The position numbers were made by a program, and so were the translations under genes. Shown here one piece after another: positions 1 to 11,573 of a stretch of DNA of 64,000 nt. Each line of letters opens with the position of its first letter. Within the stretch, counting starts at the first letter, position 1. The DNA is from Falciphora oryzae (taxonomy: Eukaryota; Ascomycota; Sordariomycetes; Magnaporthales; Magnaporthaceae): the NCBI GenBank assembly GCA_000733355.1, contig JNVV01000025.1, positions 13,650 through 77,649 on the forward strand, given 5' to 3'. Below the pieces are notes generated by a model, which saw nothing but the letters and a program-made list of their open reading frames with translations, did not search any database and was not told where the DNA came from.

Positions 1-106
1 TCCTTCACGAAAGATTCCTTCCTCCTCAAGCATCTCTTGAGCCCATAGAAAGATTATCTGCAATCTAGAGATTCTTTCTCCAAGCCGTCTTTGACCCCTT
101 GTTACA
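1..106 (-). repeat. Partial LTR (family 1), cut by window edge
   Basis: These 106 bases are the reverse complement of the first 106 bases of the LTRs at 52021-52306 and 63493-63778, with a few substitutions. The visible end is ...TTGTTACA at 101-106; the rest of the ~286 bp repeat lies outside the window. It abuts copia RNase H coding sequence directly, so it appears to be a nested insertion into that gene and not the LTR of that same element. Confidence 0.8.
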
Positions 107-111
107 ACGGG

Positions 112-636
112 TCCTTTGCTAATAATAAGGACTTTAGTTTACAAATCGGCTTTGTAATCGTTTTAAGCAACGAAGGAGCTATAAAGTAGGAAAATAGCTT
201 CCGGGTTACCGGCAACATCCTGCATTGGAGCTCCGTGAAGTGCAAAAGGGTTATAAGGAGCGTTTTGGCGAGCGAGATTTACGGTATAATTAGCGGCTTC
301 GATATTGGCTATGTCCTAAAGACAACGCTCGCAACGATTGGTAAAAGGCTGGATCTGCCCCCCTACAAATTGATTATTTGCACCGATAGCTTTTCGCTTT
401 ACCAATGCCTTGTTCAGCTTGGGATTATTACGGAAAAACGCCTTATAATAGATATCATAGCTTTCCGCGAATCCTACGAAGCGCGCGAAATCGACGAGAT
501 TAGATGGATCGCAGGAGCAGATAACCCGGCCGACGCTATGACAAAGGAGCTGCTAAATAAAGCTTTGGAGGATTTTGTAAGCAGCAATTCAACCACCGTA
601 AAAGTGGAAGGATGGGTGAAGCGGGATTACAAATAA
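112..636 (+). pseudogene. Ty1/copia retrotransposon RNase H remnant
   Basis: This is the C-terminal RNase H part of a Ty1/copia polyprotein. From 235 there is a 133-codon open frame with the family's conserved stretches RSVLASEIYG, LIICTDSFSLY and RWIAGADNPADAMTK. The same protein can be read further upstream, from FANNKDF near 114 and from NILHWSSVK just before 235, but stop codons and a frame change separate these pieces. The 5' side is cut at 106 by the family 1 LTR, so gag, integrase and reverse transcriptase are not in the window. It is a dead fragment. It is less mutated than the AT-rich sequence further right. Confidence 0.8.
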
Positions 637-639
637 AAA

Positions 640-3155
640 AGAGCTAGGGAATGCATATAAAATCGTTTTCTATGGTACCAAAACGCTAAGATCCCTAAAA
701 GATAACGCAAAGATCGACAAAACAAAAATGCTTAGATTAAGAGAGCAACAAACGATTATGCCGAAATAACAAACGATTTCACAACCAGGCTTTTCTAAAT
801 ATCCCGTTAAACTCCCTTTTACTTCTCCTCCTCGTTATCTTTGCCATCTCCTAGCCAGGCAGCTTTGTACATTTTTAAAGCGGCCGCGCGGCCCGCCGCC
901 TTCCGCTCTGATCGCGACATTATTAGGAGGTTGGCATTGGCATCCTTTTGACCCTCCCCATCCTTAGCCGCTAACTGCAGCATGCATTTGGTAGCGATAC
1001 GCCACTTATTAAGGGTTTGAGGATTATAGAACATACGTTAGCAAGCGCACTTAAAGCACTAAATTGGGAGAATAAACTTACCTTTTTGTTGCGATTATCG
1101 CGACCCCATTCCACTATAAACTTGAGCGCCGGACGTAACGCGATCGAGGGATTGGAGGATAGTTAGAACGAGCTTTAAAAAAGACTTGGGAAGATCGAAA
1201 TGCTTATATGGGCTAGCAGGTGTAGCCCGACGCGCACAGCCAGCAGCGCTTTTTGGCCGGGACTGTGTCCCGGCAGCCATCGCCTTCCTTCATTTTGCTG
1301 GCGAAAGCGGACTTTAGGCAACCCAGGCAAAGGACAGTGCGCAGGGCGCCCTTCCTACCGCGCGGACCAGGCGCAGAAACCGTTTTGCCACCAACAGCAG
1401 GCCTGACGATCTTGATGGCCGGCTTCTTCTTGTCCGACGAGGCAGGCGCAGGACCGGCGTTCTAGAGATCGGCGTTATCGTCGAACGGGTCCAGGAACTG
1501 ATCGTTAGCGACGCCGGGAGCAGGATTGACCATCGTAAAATCGAAAGCCTTAGCGGCAAAGCCTTGAAGCCGCTTTGAGGATCTGCCACCGCTGCGCGCG
1601 ACAGATCGAGGCTTCCGAGCCTTTTTGGCGACCGCACCAGACTTGGTGTTGTCTTTGTTGCCTATGGTGACGAGAGCGATCGAAAGGTCAACCGACAGAA
1701 GATTGATCGAACAGAGCGGGAAGAGAGAGAGAGAGAGAGAGTATATTTAACGTCGTTATAGTCGGGATCTACCAGTCCCTGCCTCCCAGGGGGCATACGA
1801 CGTGCTAGCGCTACCTAAGCTTGACACTAGGCTATATGTTGCTATCGAGGCGGCTAACAAATTAAACCTTGGGGTAGGCCCAAGGCACACGGAGTTCAGG
1901 CCGCATTCCGGCGCTCCTTGTTAGTGAGCGGGCAATCGGCAAAAGGGGCGAATAAACGCCGGGGCGCTGTACGCGCTGCTGTTGGTGGTAGTGAAAGCTG
2001 TCGGCCGGCAGAGTGCCGGAAAAAGAGTGAGGCCGGGTGTGGCGGGAGGGATCGCAATAAACCCCCCCTGGGCCCGGCCAAAGAAAGAAAATTCGGGGGC
2101 TGGAGGGCCTAATTCCAACCCTGTGTACTCCTTGTGTGTTTATCGCGCATCGAACGAATACGCTGCGCGGCTTGCCAACGTGGTGCACGGCAATTCGTAA
2201 CACTTCACGGTTGGCAAACAGAGCCGCGTCAAGATCTTGCGCGTGCGATGCCACCTATACTTCAGTATAGTCACCGCGTGGCAACAAACAGAGGCGCGAG
2301 CGTCAAGCCAATCTTGCGCGTGCGTGCTTAAACAAAAGCTTAAGCAGGCCAATCTTGCGCCGTGCGTATCGTCGGGATGCGGTCGACCGAGGAGGAGTCG
2401 CGTGTGTGTACGACCGAAGGGTCGCGTGTGTGGCGGGGGACGGCGGCGGCCGGGCCGGCTATTCGTCCAATGTGTTCTAACTGCTTGCCGGCCTGCAGTC
2501 TTCTTGTGCGTTCGAGTCGTTCGGCTCGTAAGTTCGCGAGGCGAGGGCGACAGAAGTCAAAGGGCGGTCTGGTGATGCGCGGAGGTTGGAGCAATCCGAT
2601 TGTCGGGGTTGAGGCGCGCGCGAGGCGCGCCCTGGGCGATAGGGTGCAGGCCTTCCTCTCGACTGGCAATAGGCACACAGAGCGGGAAGAGATGCTGTAA
2701 ATAAAGGGCAATACAGGCGGACGATTTGATTAACGAGGTTTACCAGATCAAGTTGCCCGACCTCTTAAGGGCCGGAAGGAAGGCTCTTTATAGAGCTTGG
2801 ACCCGGCTTGCAGAAAATCCTTGATCTGCGTTCCTATTGTCCCGCATTGAGTTACAACCTGAATAGCCCGTTGAGGTTATTCACTGCTATTGTGCTCTTT
2901 GATTGCATCACCCACCGCTCTGCCCGCGCACCGCAAGCCAAATCCGGTGGACCCTATCACGTCATCGTTCCTATTGTCGCTATTGAGAGCGACGAGACGC
3001 TTTGAGAGCGGCTATTCACTCTTTTCCTGATCCGGACTACTTGGTCCGGAGATTCCCTTTGTTACTTAACTTGCAAGATCCAATAGAGCTTGGATTACGG
3101 GATTTGTTACGTGAAAGGATCTCCCAATTGCCTGCACAAAAGAAAGAGTTGCCGG
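640..3155. other. Unassigned repeat-rich stretch, no gene recognised
   Basis: No open frame here resembles a protein I know. The frames at 819-1034 (-) and 1314-1637 (-) have low-complexity Ala/Arg/Ser-rich products. Visible structure: a (GA)n microsatellite near 1722-1741, and three copies of ATCTTGCGCGTGCG-like sequence at 2233-2246, 2311-2324 and 2352-2366. Base composition is closer to 50% GC than the block to the right. It is probably old mobile DNA. Confidence 0.4.
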
Positions 3156-3456
3156 TGTTGGATTGCACTGGGCTGTGCAGGCAATCGGCAGAGCTTAGAG
3201 AGGGCCGGATCCTCTGGTCCTGTGATTTCTGATCACGGGATCTGAGGACCCGCAAGCCCGCGGAGGCTGGGAGCAGGGGAAGGCCCTTTTGGTGATACAG
3301 ATCGTGTATATATAGCCTCCCTTCTGCTCGCTCTCTGGCAGATAGATTCCTTTCCTCTTCGTGCACATTAATAGATCGATCCTCTAATATAAAGGATCGT
3401 TGTTCACCCTCTTTGGAGATCTCCGAGCCCGACAGGAGTACCAACTCCTACCAACA
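3156..3456 (-). repeat. LTR (family 2), copy A
   Basis: A 301 bp unit bounded by TGTTGG...CCAACA inverted ends, in inverted orientation to the copy at 5512-5811 and similar to it throughout. It has a TATATATA box and a palindromic GATCCCGTGATCAG... segment. Flanking 5-mers (GCCGG left, CATAA right) do not match, so it is not a clean solo insertion. It may be one end of a decayed element or a recombinant. Confidence 0.7.
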
Positions 3457-5511
3457 CATAAGTTAATATTTCCTGCCGGCAAAATCTGTTACATGCTAAA
3501 GGGTTAATATCATTCAGCTGCCAACAGTCGGTGCTCGTTTTCAATAATGTTTCATACAAAAACCCGTAAACTGATCCCGTTTAATTTATTAAACGTTAAA
3601 ATATAAAGCCAGGCCTCCCTAAAAGCATCAAATCCGCCGCCTTTTCGCAAGTAACTTATAATCTGCGGTTAGTAACTTATACTTTTTAACCAGCTTTCCA
3701 TTAAGCTTTTTTTTTCCACCTAAACACTATGCTTTCTCTTGCCATAATTCCATAATACTTTAAACCACCATCTATTTCCGCGTCTTTTCGCACTTGATAT
3801 TATCAAATCCCTAGCCAAATTAACGCTTGGATGTTGTCCCTTATACTTTATCACAAGGTTTAGGCAAATGTTTTCCCAATGCACCCAGTCTTGCTTATTA
3901 TATTCGCTATCCCATTCGATAAAAAACCATTTGTCCCATTTTGCCCGAATAGCTTTAACAGGGTATTGGCCATCATCTTCGTTAAATCGAAATGCTGCCT
4001 GGCTTTGCCGGTTTTATCGGCGAAAGGAGGCTAAAGGCAAAGGATTTCTCATTTTAAAATTGTCGTCCGGGAAAGCCGTTAGCTGTTTTAATCTTCGGTA
4101 CTAGCTTTCGATATCGGCAAAAGGATCCTTTTTTTGCACGGACTTTATTGCTAGCTCCGTAATTAGTAACTGGTCTTTTTGGTGCGGTTTAGTAATTTTA
4201 AAAACTTGCCGTTGCTAGTTTACTGTTAACGCTTTTGGCTAACTGTTATTGCTACGATATTAAATAACCCCGGATTAATAGTCCGCCGATTGTTCGGCTT
4301 TAAAGCCGGATTTCCTGCGCTTAACAGGTATGTTATCCTGCTTAAGCGCTGGGCGTTTTTTACTGCTTGAATTAGGATCGGTTGTTATTAACGGTAATTT
4401 AATAGTGCGATTGGTTTTATAAGGCAGGTGTTCATCGAATGGATTGTATTTAAAGTTTGAAAATGGTTTTGCGAAAACTCCTTACTTTTGGTTGGGGCCA
4501 GGGATATCGGGTTTAAGCTCGGCGCGGTAACTTTAAATAAATTCTAAAACTTTACCGATTTGATATAGTGGAAAAACAGTTCCTCGCCGCTTTTAAGGCC
4601 ATACATTAGCCTAAGGTTGGATGGAATAGGGTTTAAGGTTAAGGATACTGCCGTGGGTGGATGGGTTAAGGGCTAATAGCGAAATGTAAAGCGATATAGC
4701 TGCTTGCTAAACGGGTACAACTGGCTCGTTAAAAATCTTGGTGTTTAAGGCGCCGTTGTTTAGCTTTGGAGCAAAAAGGCCGTGGATTAATAAATTAGCG
4801 GTAGCAATAGAGACATAAGGATTAAACTCCGAGTTCGTATAAATTTCCTTGGAAAAAGGCTGGTTGTAATGTTAAGCGACGTTGGATTAAGGGCCTGGTG
4901 ATTGTCCGTTTCCGAAAAAAACTTTCCCAAATTTGCCAAAAAAGTTATCTAATTTGGTCGTTTGGAATGTTGGCGGTTCACTACTGCTACCGCTTGCACA
5001 AACCGAAGTTTTAACATATGGATTGCTTCCAAAGTTTGAAATCGGCCCTATTTAAATTTTATGCTGCACTTAAGTGGGCTGCATTTAAATAGGGTAAGGG
5101 ACACAGGAATTGAGCTTAGCGCAGTGGCTTTTCGAAAATTGTGTTATCTTTTTACTAATGTTGTCGTGCATTGAGGCGATAAGTGCTCGTTGCTTTGGAG
5201 GCCTTTCCTAAGCATTAACGGAGCAAGCCCTGGGCCCGGGGATGCTGCCGTAAATGGATTGGTTAGGAACCGCTGCCTGGTGCGGCTTGCTAAACAAATT
5301 GTTTAACGCTATGTTTTTTCGTGGTTTTTGCACGAGTTTAAGCGCGCTTGGGGGAGGAAAGGTGTAAATTGTCATGTTATTAAAAGAGATTGGGGCCATT
5401 ATAATGAAGCTAGATGAAAATTTGGGCTGTAACACAAAATATTCATGTGTTTAAATTGTGGTATTAGATATGGACAAAATCCTGCTTTCATTTTTTAATA
5501 AAAACGAGTAT
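3457..5511. other. AT-rich RIP-decayed DNA, no gene
   Basis: Dense stop codons in all frames and many TA-rich runs. On the minus strand near 3720-4000 broken protein-like pieces can be read (for example DWVHWENIC and RWWFKVLWNYGK), which suggests a decayed transposase or similar protein, but I cannot assign a family. A minus-strand frame at 5208-5435 is likewise unrecognised. Confidence 0.5.
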
Positions 5512-5811
5512 TGTTGGTAGGAGTGGTACTCCTGTTGGGCTCGGAGATCTCCAAAGAAGGTGAACAATGATCCTTTATATCAGAGGATCAATCTATTCTT
5601 GTGCACGAAGAGGAAAGGAATCTATCTGCCAGAGAGGGAGCAGAAGGGAGGCTATATATACACGATCCAGATCACCAAAGGGGCCTTCCCCTGCTCCCAA
5701 CCTCCGCGGGCTTGCGGGTCCTCGGATCCCGTGATCAGAGATCACGGGACCGGAGGATCCGACTCTCTCTGGCCTCTGCCGATTGCCTGCTCAGGCCAGT
5801 GCAATCCAACA
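5512..5811 (+). mobile_element. Solo LTR (family 2), copy B, with 5-bp target duplication
   Basis: A 300 bp unit starting TGTTGG and ending CCAACA, flanked by AGTAT at 5507-5511 and AGTAT at 5812-5816. The perfect 5-bp duplication and the absence of internal sequence identify a solo LTR, left by recombination between the two LTRs of a retrotransposon. It is inverted relative to copy A at 3156-3456. The short reading frames inside it are not genes. Confidence 0.85.
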
Positions 5812-5816
5812 AGTAT

Positions 5817-7850
5817 GGTATTTATATATAAATGGAGGCAAGGTAGCTACGACTGTGTTGCTTTTCCACAGCACACTTCCCGTGCTACTTTTTTTGTTTG
5901 CCAAATTTCCAATTGTATCCTCGTCGAAAATCTCCTGCAATGTAACCGTAAAGCTTATATTATCATAAAATGGTCCTAAAAAACGGCTCCCCCAGCTTTA
6001 AGGACATGTGAATCTGCCTTGCCATCACTCGGCAAGTCTTTTCAATAGGCTGGGCTACAGGTACGTTGTTATATTTTATAAAAAAAACGGCAGGTTTATT
6101 AAGCGAATGTAACAGGACGCGTCACCTCCAAAGCTTACCCCTTACCATCGTCTTTAATTTTTTTTCGGCATTACCGAAAACCAATTTCAATATGCATGTT
6201 TTAACCAAATCTTTTTTTAAAATGTAATATAGCTTTCCCTATCTTTTAATGGGCCAGTAATAAAACCGAACTGGAATATGCGGCGGCGGTAGCTTGATAC
6301 GGTTTTAGGAAAAAAGACGTTTCGGCGGTTGGTGTCGGGGCAATATGGGGAAGGAGGCGATAAAAACCTCGCCTCTTTTAAGAGTGTTTACGCTTTGGGA
6401 TCACCCCATTTGCAGTAAGTTTGCAATATTCGGACCTACTGTAGTGGACTCCCTGCCATCTACTTCATTTTGCCCCGCTACTTAGCGTTCGAAACGCTCC
6501 TTTTCCCTAGTACGCACCAGGCTACCGCTGCCGTAGGGTCTAATTTGGCCTCGCAAATAACTGGTACATTATAAATACGTACGGAACGTACCTTTTGCCA
6601 TTAGTGCTCGATCTTTCCGATTTCCGTAGATTTGGAGGAGGGGCATTCATTTTTTTTTTTTAAGTGTTGTGTTTATAGCAAACCCCCGGCCCTTCCAGTT
6701 GATTGTTGCTTACCAATAACCCTATTAAACCAACTGCACGACAAGCCAGATTGGCTTTCGTAGGAAAATTTGGCTAAGGCATTATTAAAATTATTATGCA
6801 TATTGATATTGGTTTCAGAAATGCCGAAAAAAAAATTAAAGAAAACGGTAAGGGGAAAGCTTTAAAGGTGACGCGGCCTGTTAGGTTTGCTTAATAAAGC
6901 TACCGTTTTTATACGAGATATAACAATATATTTGCAGCCCAGTTTATTGCAAAAACTTCCCGATGGGAAGGCAGACTCACCTGCCCCTAAAGCTAGGAGG
7001 AGCCGCCTTTTAGGACCAGTCCGTAAAATTACTAGCTCCACGGTTACATTGCGGGAGGCTATTATCAAAGCTGCGGAATTATGTACTGGGCATTGAACCC
7101 GGCCAGTAAACTAACACGAACCATTTTTAAAAAATACTGTAAATTCCTTTGTGCTATTCGTGGAAACGGGAGTAAAACCTAGTCAAAATTATTAACGAGG
7201 TCCATATAACTTTAACGATTTTACAATGTAGTAGTTTTTGCGGGGCCGGGTTTTCCGGCTGCCCATTTAAAAAGTTGGCTGAAAAAGATAAAGAAATTGA
7301 TCGAAGATTTGGCAAAGGGATGAGAGCGGCCAAAAAATTGTGATATGGAAAAGTGAGGTAGGCCTAGCTGTTTTCCCGATATCTAGCCTTAAGTACAGAT
7401 TAGGACTGCAACACGAGCCGAATTATTATAAAATGCAATCATTTGTAAATAAAAGGAATAAAAACGGGTCTGAGATGTAAATAGCTACAGAGTAGGAAAA
7501 GAAAAAGAATTTAAAAGTATACTCCTTTACAATACCAGGCAGAAAGGAATGAGCAGTTGATTTGTATAGACGTAAAGCAGCGTGGAAATAGGCAGCTACA
7601 GCCCAAATAAGGAAAATGGGTAGCCGACGAGATTGGCTGGCTGGGTGTGGAGGAGGAGGGGGTGGGAATTGTAAAGTGGGTACCCAGGTGATTGATTGCT
7701 CGAATCAGAAAGCTCAATCGGGAAGCGCTATACCCAAAAGAGAAGTGACCGAAAACGGAAATGCCGCTAAACCGGCGGGGGATTTCCCATGGAACAACTT
7801 TACCCTGAATATCTTCTTTTTGCTCCTTCAATTGCTTTGTGCTTTTACAC
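5817..7850. other. AT-rich RIP-decayed DNA, no gene
   Basis: No recognisable protein. Short overlapping frames on both strands at 6862-7096 and 7511-7906 are unconvincing. It contains T-rich runs such as 6650-6661. Confidence 0.5.
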
Positions 7851-7852
7851 TT

Positions 7853-8005
7853 GTAAATCTACATTGGCAGCTTTACTTTGGTGGCTTTACACTAGCAGAT
7901 CTATAGTCGTAACTTTGCACTGGTAGCGCTGCAATGGTAGATTTACACTCGCACGCATTTACATTCACAGCTTTACATTTGCAGGTTTGCCATTCGCAGC
8001 CCTGC
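7853..8005. repeat. Imperfect short tandem repeats (TTTACA-type)
   Basis: About ten imperfect units of roughly 14-18 bp, each starting TTTACA/TTTGCA and ending GCAGC or GTAGATCTA (for example TTTACATTCACAGC, TTTACATTTGCAGGT, TTTACACTAGCAGATCTA). A shorter, similar CTTTACA-rich run occurs at about 61620-61660 in the other AT-rich block. Confidence 0.65.
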
Positions 8006-8109
8006 TATTGTATGCTTATAAGCGCAGCCTTACAGTTATCGTGCCCCCAAAAAGCGTAAAACCTCCCGGGGAACACTTCCGCGTGTTACTTAGATTAAAA
8101 ATACAGCTA

Positions 8110-8236
8110 AAGGCGGTGAACGAGTTATAAAAAGTAATAGACGAATTACTAAAAGCGGTGAGCAAATTTATAAAAGGCGGTGGGCAAATTCTAGAAGGCG
8201 ATGGGCGGGTTACGGAGGGCGGTGAGCGAGTTGCTA
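8110..8236. repeat. Imperfect 21-22 bp tandem array
   Basis: Six consecutive degenerate units of the form AAGGCGGTGRGCRARTTNYNA, diverged mainly by transitions. They lie just downstream, in its reading direction, of the decayed DUF3435 gene, so they may belong to the same element. Confidence 0.65.
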
Positions 8237-8699
8237 GCTGTTATGACAGCTAACGGGGCTCCCAACGGGAGGCACGTGACAGGCCTGCAGGCAGCAGACC
8301 TGCTTTTAGTTGTTATAGTACGGCATTACGAGTGATGGTTGATAAAGTTAATATCTAATTGGTTGGAGATAAGATAGGAAAGGACGACGGGATAAAGGTG
8401 CGACTTTCGGCCACGCTATTTTGCGCGCCAAGAGCTGTAAATGTCACGTTAAAGTTGAATTTTGAATATTTGTTTTCCAACTTATTAGCTAGTAGATATT
8501 TCGATAATGTTACAAGTAATAACGCTAATCTAATACACAATAATTTTTTGTTAAAAATAAAAAGTAAAATATATTTAACTAACGCCTTCGGAAAATATTA
8601 TAATTATGCATTAAAGCAGTATGGGCTTTAAATGTATCGCGACCCCGCAACGTTTTGCAGCATTCCGGTATTGGATAAGGAATTTTACCGTTTTTATCA

Positions 8700-10760
8700 A
8701 ATGTTAACAGGTGAATTTTAACGTGGTCCTTCGTTTTATATATAGAAGAAAAGTGATGACGATCGCCGTTTCGGATGCAAAAACAGCACTGTGTTTTAGC
8801 ACAGCTTTAAGTATTTTGCAAACATTTAAGGCTTTGGCCCCTACTTTGAACTTTTTGGGCCGGCATTCGTTTACGTGACGGCTCCTTTTGGCGGTAGAGA
8901 GAAAGCATAGCGCTTTTAGCGCTAACTCGGTGTTCCACCTCAGCATTTTTGTCTAAATGCGATAAATCTTTGCAGATAATATCGGCGATTTTTTTACGCT
9001 TTTTTAAAGCGTGGTTGATTTTTGGTTGTTTCCATTCGTTGAAGCCGGAGTTTAAGTGATATGTAGCGCTATTGAGCTGTTTGTTGATATCTAGCGTGTC
9101 GATATTGTTGAAAAAGAGTTGCCGTGCGTTTCTTTTCGCTAAATTCTTTAATATATTTTTTGCGGAGTTGAGAGCTTTTTTCGCCTTTCGGTACAGCTGG
9201 TATAGCTTCGTGTTGCCCGTTTCGGCCTTTGTGATCGTCCTTGACTCCGATTTGACTTTTTGAGAGAGGATGTTTATAAGCTTTTGTCGCTTTTGCATTT
9301 CCGGATTAAGTCGCAACTTAGAAATTTGTTCAGCGGTGAGCCCTGTCGGCGCACGTAGGTCGACGTAGCGATTTATATGGGTGACCGCTTTAAATAAGGC
9401 TTGATTCGATGGCCGGCTAAGGAAAGCTGCTTTGACGTGGCATTAAATTTTCGAATTGATATAAGTTTAGTAAGTGCCCGCATTTCGATTGTTTATAACC
9501 TGCTATAATTAAGCTTATGTAGCAATGGCTTAAAGTTATTAGTATTGTAAGCTAATAATAGTTGGGTAAGTATTTTTTCTTACCTTTTATAGCTTTTTTA
9601 GCCCCACGTCAAATTATGTAGGATATTAGCAGCTGTATAAATCCCGCGTTAATGCCGAGTCGTTGTAAAGTGTAAAAGTAGGTGTGGTAATGCAAAGCTT
9701 CGGTTTTTAACGTTTTATACCCGTTTTTTGCCCTTACAGTTTGGCGGAAGATGGGAATGTCCATCATTTCTTTTTTTTAGTGGAAGATATAGCTGCGACG
9801 GGGTGGCAAAACGCGAAAACGATATACTTTATTTACCGAATCGATGCCGGCTTCGAACGCGTTATCGAGTATGCCGATAATAATTATATGCATGATCGCG
9901 TCGAAAATAAGCGTGTCCACCTTTGTAAGGATGAATGTTTTGCTAGAAAGTGTTAGCTTTTAGTGCTATAAAATCTGATAGCAAATCTACTACTTACGGA
10001 TTGGGTCGCCTTTGCTATCCTTTCGTAAACCTAAGCGTTACTTTTATAGCAAGGACGTTTTTACCACCTGGGCTTGGCAGTAGAAGAATTGTAACGTTTT
10101 TGTAACAGAAAGTTTTAATTTCTGCCTATTCCAGGCCGGTTTTGTTAGGTATCCTGCTTTTACCCCCGTTTTCGCTTTTTATATCATGCATTTTAAGGTT
10201 TTCGCGGTTCGTTTGCTTGTATACCAACGCTTCCGGTCTTATAGCGGTATATGTTTGGAAAAAAAGCAAAAGCGCAAGTTGTAGCTTTTGCCGCTCGTTT
10301 GGAAACACCGACGTATCGAAAACCCAATAGTGATGAAGGATAAGGAAAAGGTCGTTGACGTTTATGACTGGCTTTTTTTTAGGTGTTGAGTTCAGGTCGT
10401 ATTTTTTTGTGAGGTGGCTATTGATATATTAAGTTAGAGAAAATGTTGTTAGTTAATATGCTTTTTTAGTTCCCTTTTGTTTGCTTTTTCATTTATATTA
10501 TTAAGTTTTTCGTTTACTTTATCTATTATAGCCTGGCCGACGGTATCGTGGTATAGTATGGCAAAGACCTTTTTGTATTCGTGGATTGTACTTTTTTTCC
10601 GGATTTTCGGGTAGTTGTTAAGCATTTATTTGAGAAAAATTATGAGGTTTTTTTTAGTCGATTGTTTGATATGTTCCAGTTTGTTTTTGCTAAGTAGTTC
10701 GTAATATTTGAAAAAATTGTTAGGTTTTTATCGTTTAAAATAATTTGTTTTCGGGTGGAT
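8700..10760 (-). pseudogene. Decayed DUF3435 tyrosine-recombinase (Starship captain-type) gene
   Basis: Read on the minus strand, pieces in family order can be recognised from right to left. An N-terminal part near 10760-10440 is Lys/Asn-rich. Then comes the block LFLILHHYWVFDTSVFPNER, followed by LQLALLLFFQTYTAIRPEAL (about 10370-10215), which carries the expected catalytic-type Arg in TAIRPEALVY. A broken middle follows. The C-terminal coiled region includes LSRPSNQALFKAVTHINRY, a TKLYQLYRKAKKAL segment and FFNNIDTLDINKQL (about 9423-8810). These match the DUF3435 family, the tyrosine recombinases that include the captains of Starship elements. Frameshifts, stops and strong AT bias (Lys, Asn, Ile, Phe enrichment) show RIP-type decay. 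The gene reads leftward, away from the gene island. The family call rests on remembered family motifs and was not searched. Confidence 0.7.
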
Positions 10761-11573
10761 TGCTATTTATTTTGTCCATTTGCACAACATTTCGTATTTG
10801 TTAATTTTTGTAAAGTTGGAGTGTGGCTTTTTTACAGTTCCTAGATTAACTAATTTGTTACGACGCTAATGGTAGTATTTGGCCGAATATTTGATATGAC
10901 CTTTTTGGCTGGGTTTGAAGCCTATAGTTGATGATAAAAAGTTTGGCAAGTGATGAAGTAGTTGGGAGATGGATGATAGAGTGACGGGAGCAAATGAGTT
11001 GTGGGAAATGGGAGCGTGGTAGGTGAGGATTTGTTAAATAGATGTAGATAAAAGAGAAGCTAACGTGCGATTTCGATGGTGTGAAAAAGGCAAAATAGGT
11101 TCGATGTTTTGAAAATGTGATGAGGTCGGCTTTTTGTGAACGAACGAACTTTTGGAGGAGACCGATGTGGGCTTTATGTAGTTGAAATATGGAACGGCAA
11201 TTTGATTTGGCATTTCGTTAACTTTGAGGACCGATGGCCCGAGCTTGCGCCGCAAGAAGGTGGAATTGTAAGAATCGCAATAGGGAGACGGTGGGGCGTG
11301 CGCGTATCATTTTTGGCGGGGTTTGGCTTGGCATCCAGGGCAAACTGCCGCCTGAATCGGCGACCAGTGCCAGCCAAATTCGGCGGCGAATTTCCGTGGA
11401 ACTTACACTTGTAGTGTAATCACAAACTCATCTTTCCTTGCAAAGGTTCTGAGTTTTACTCCTTGAATATACGGCACCGTAGAGCAAATGCAGAAAGCGA
11501 GTGCATAGGAAAGGATACAGGAAAGAATGGGGGGGATGGGAGTGACATTTTGTTGTATCGTGAACGATCCAGC
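10761..11573. other. Transition from AT-rich block to gene island
   Basis: Composition rises towards normal GC from about 11130. Overlapping short frames at 11034-11419 on both strands resemble no known protein. No gene is supported. Confidence 0.4.

Noticed and set aside
5560..5979. 139-codon frame and its relative at 3037-3444 looking like a conserved protein pair
   Set aside because: The similarity is explained by both lying in copies of the same LTR; the products are not proteins.
7853..8236. CRISPR-like array
   Set aside because: Units are contiguous imperfect tandem repeats without unique spacers, in a eukaryotic genome.
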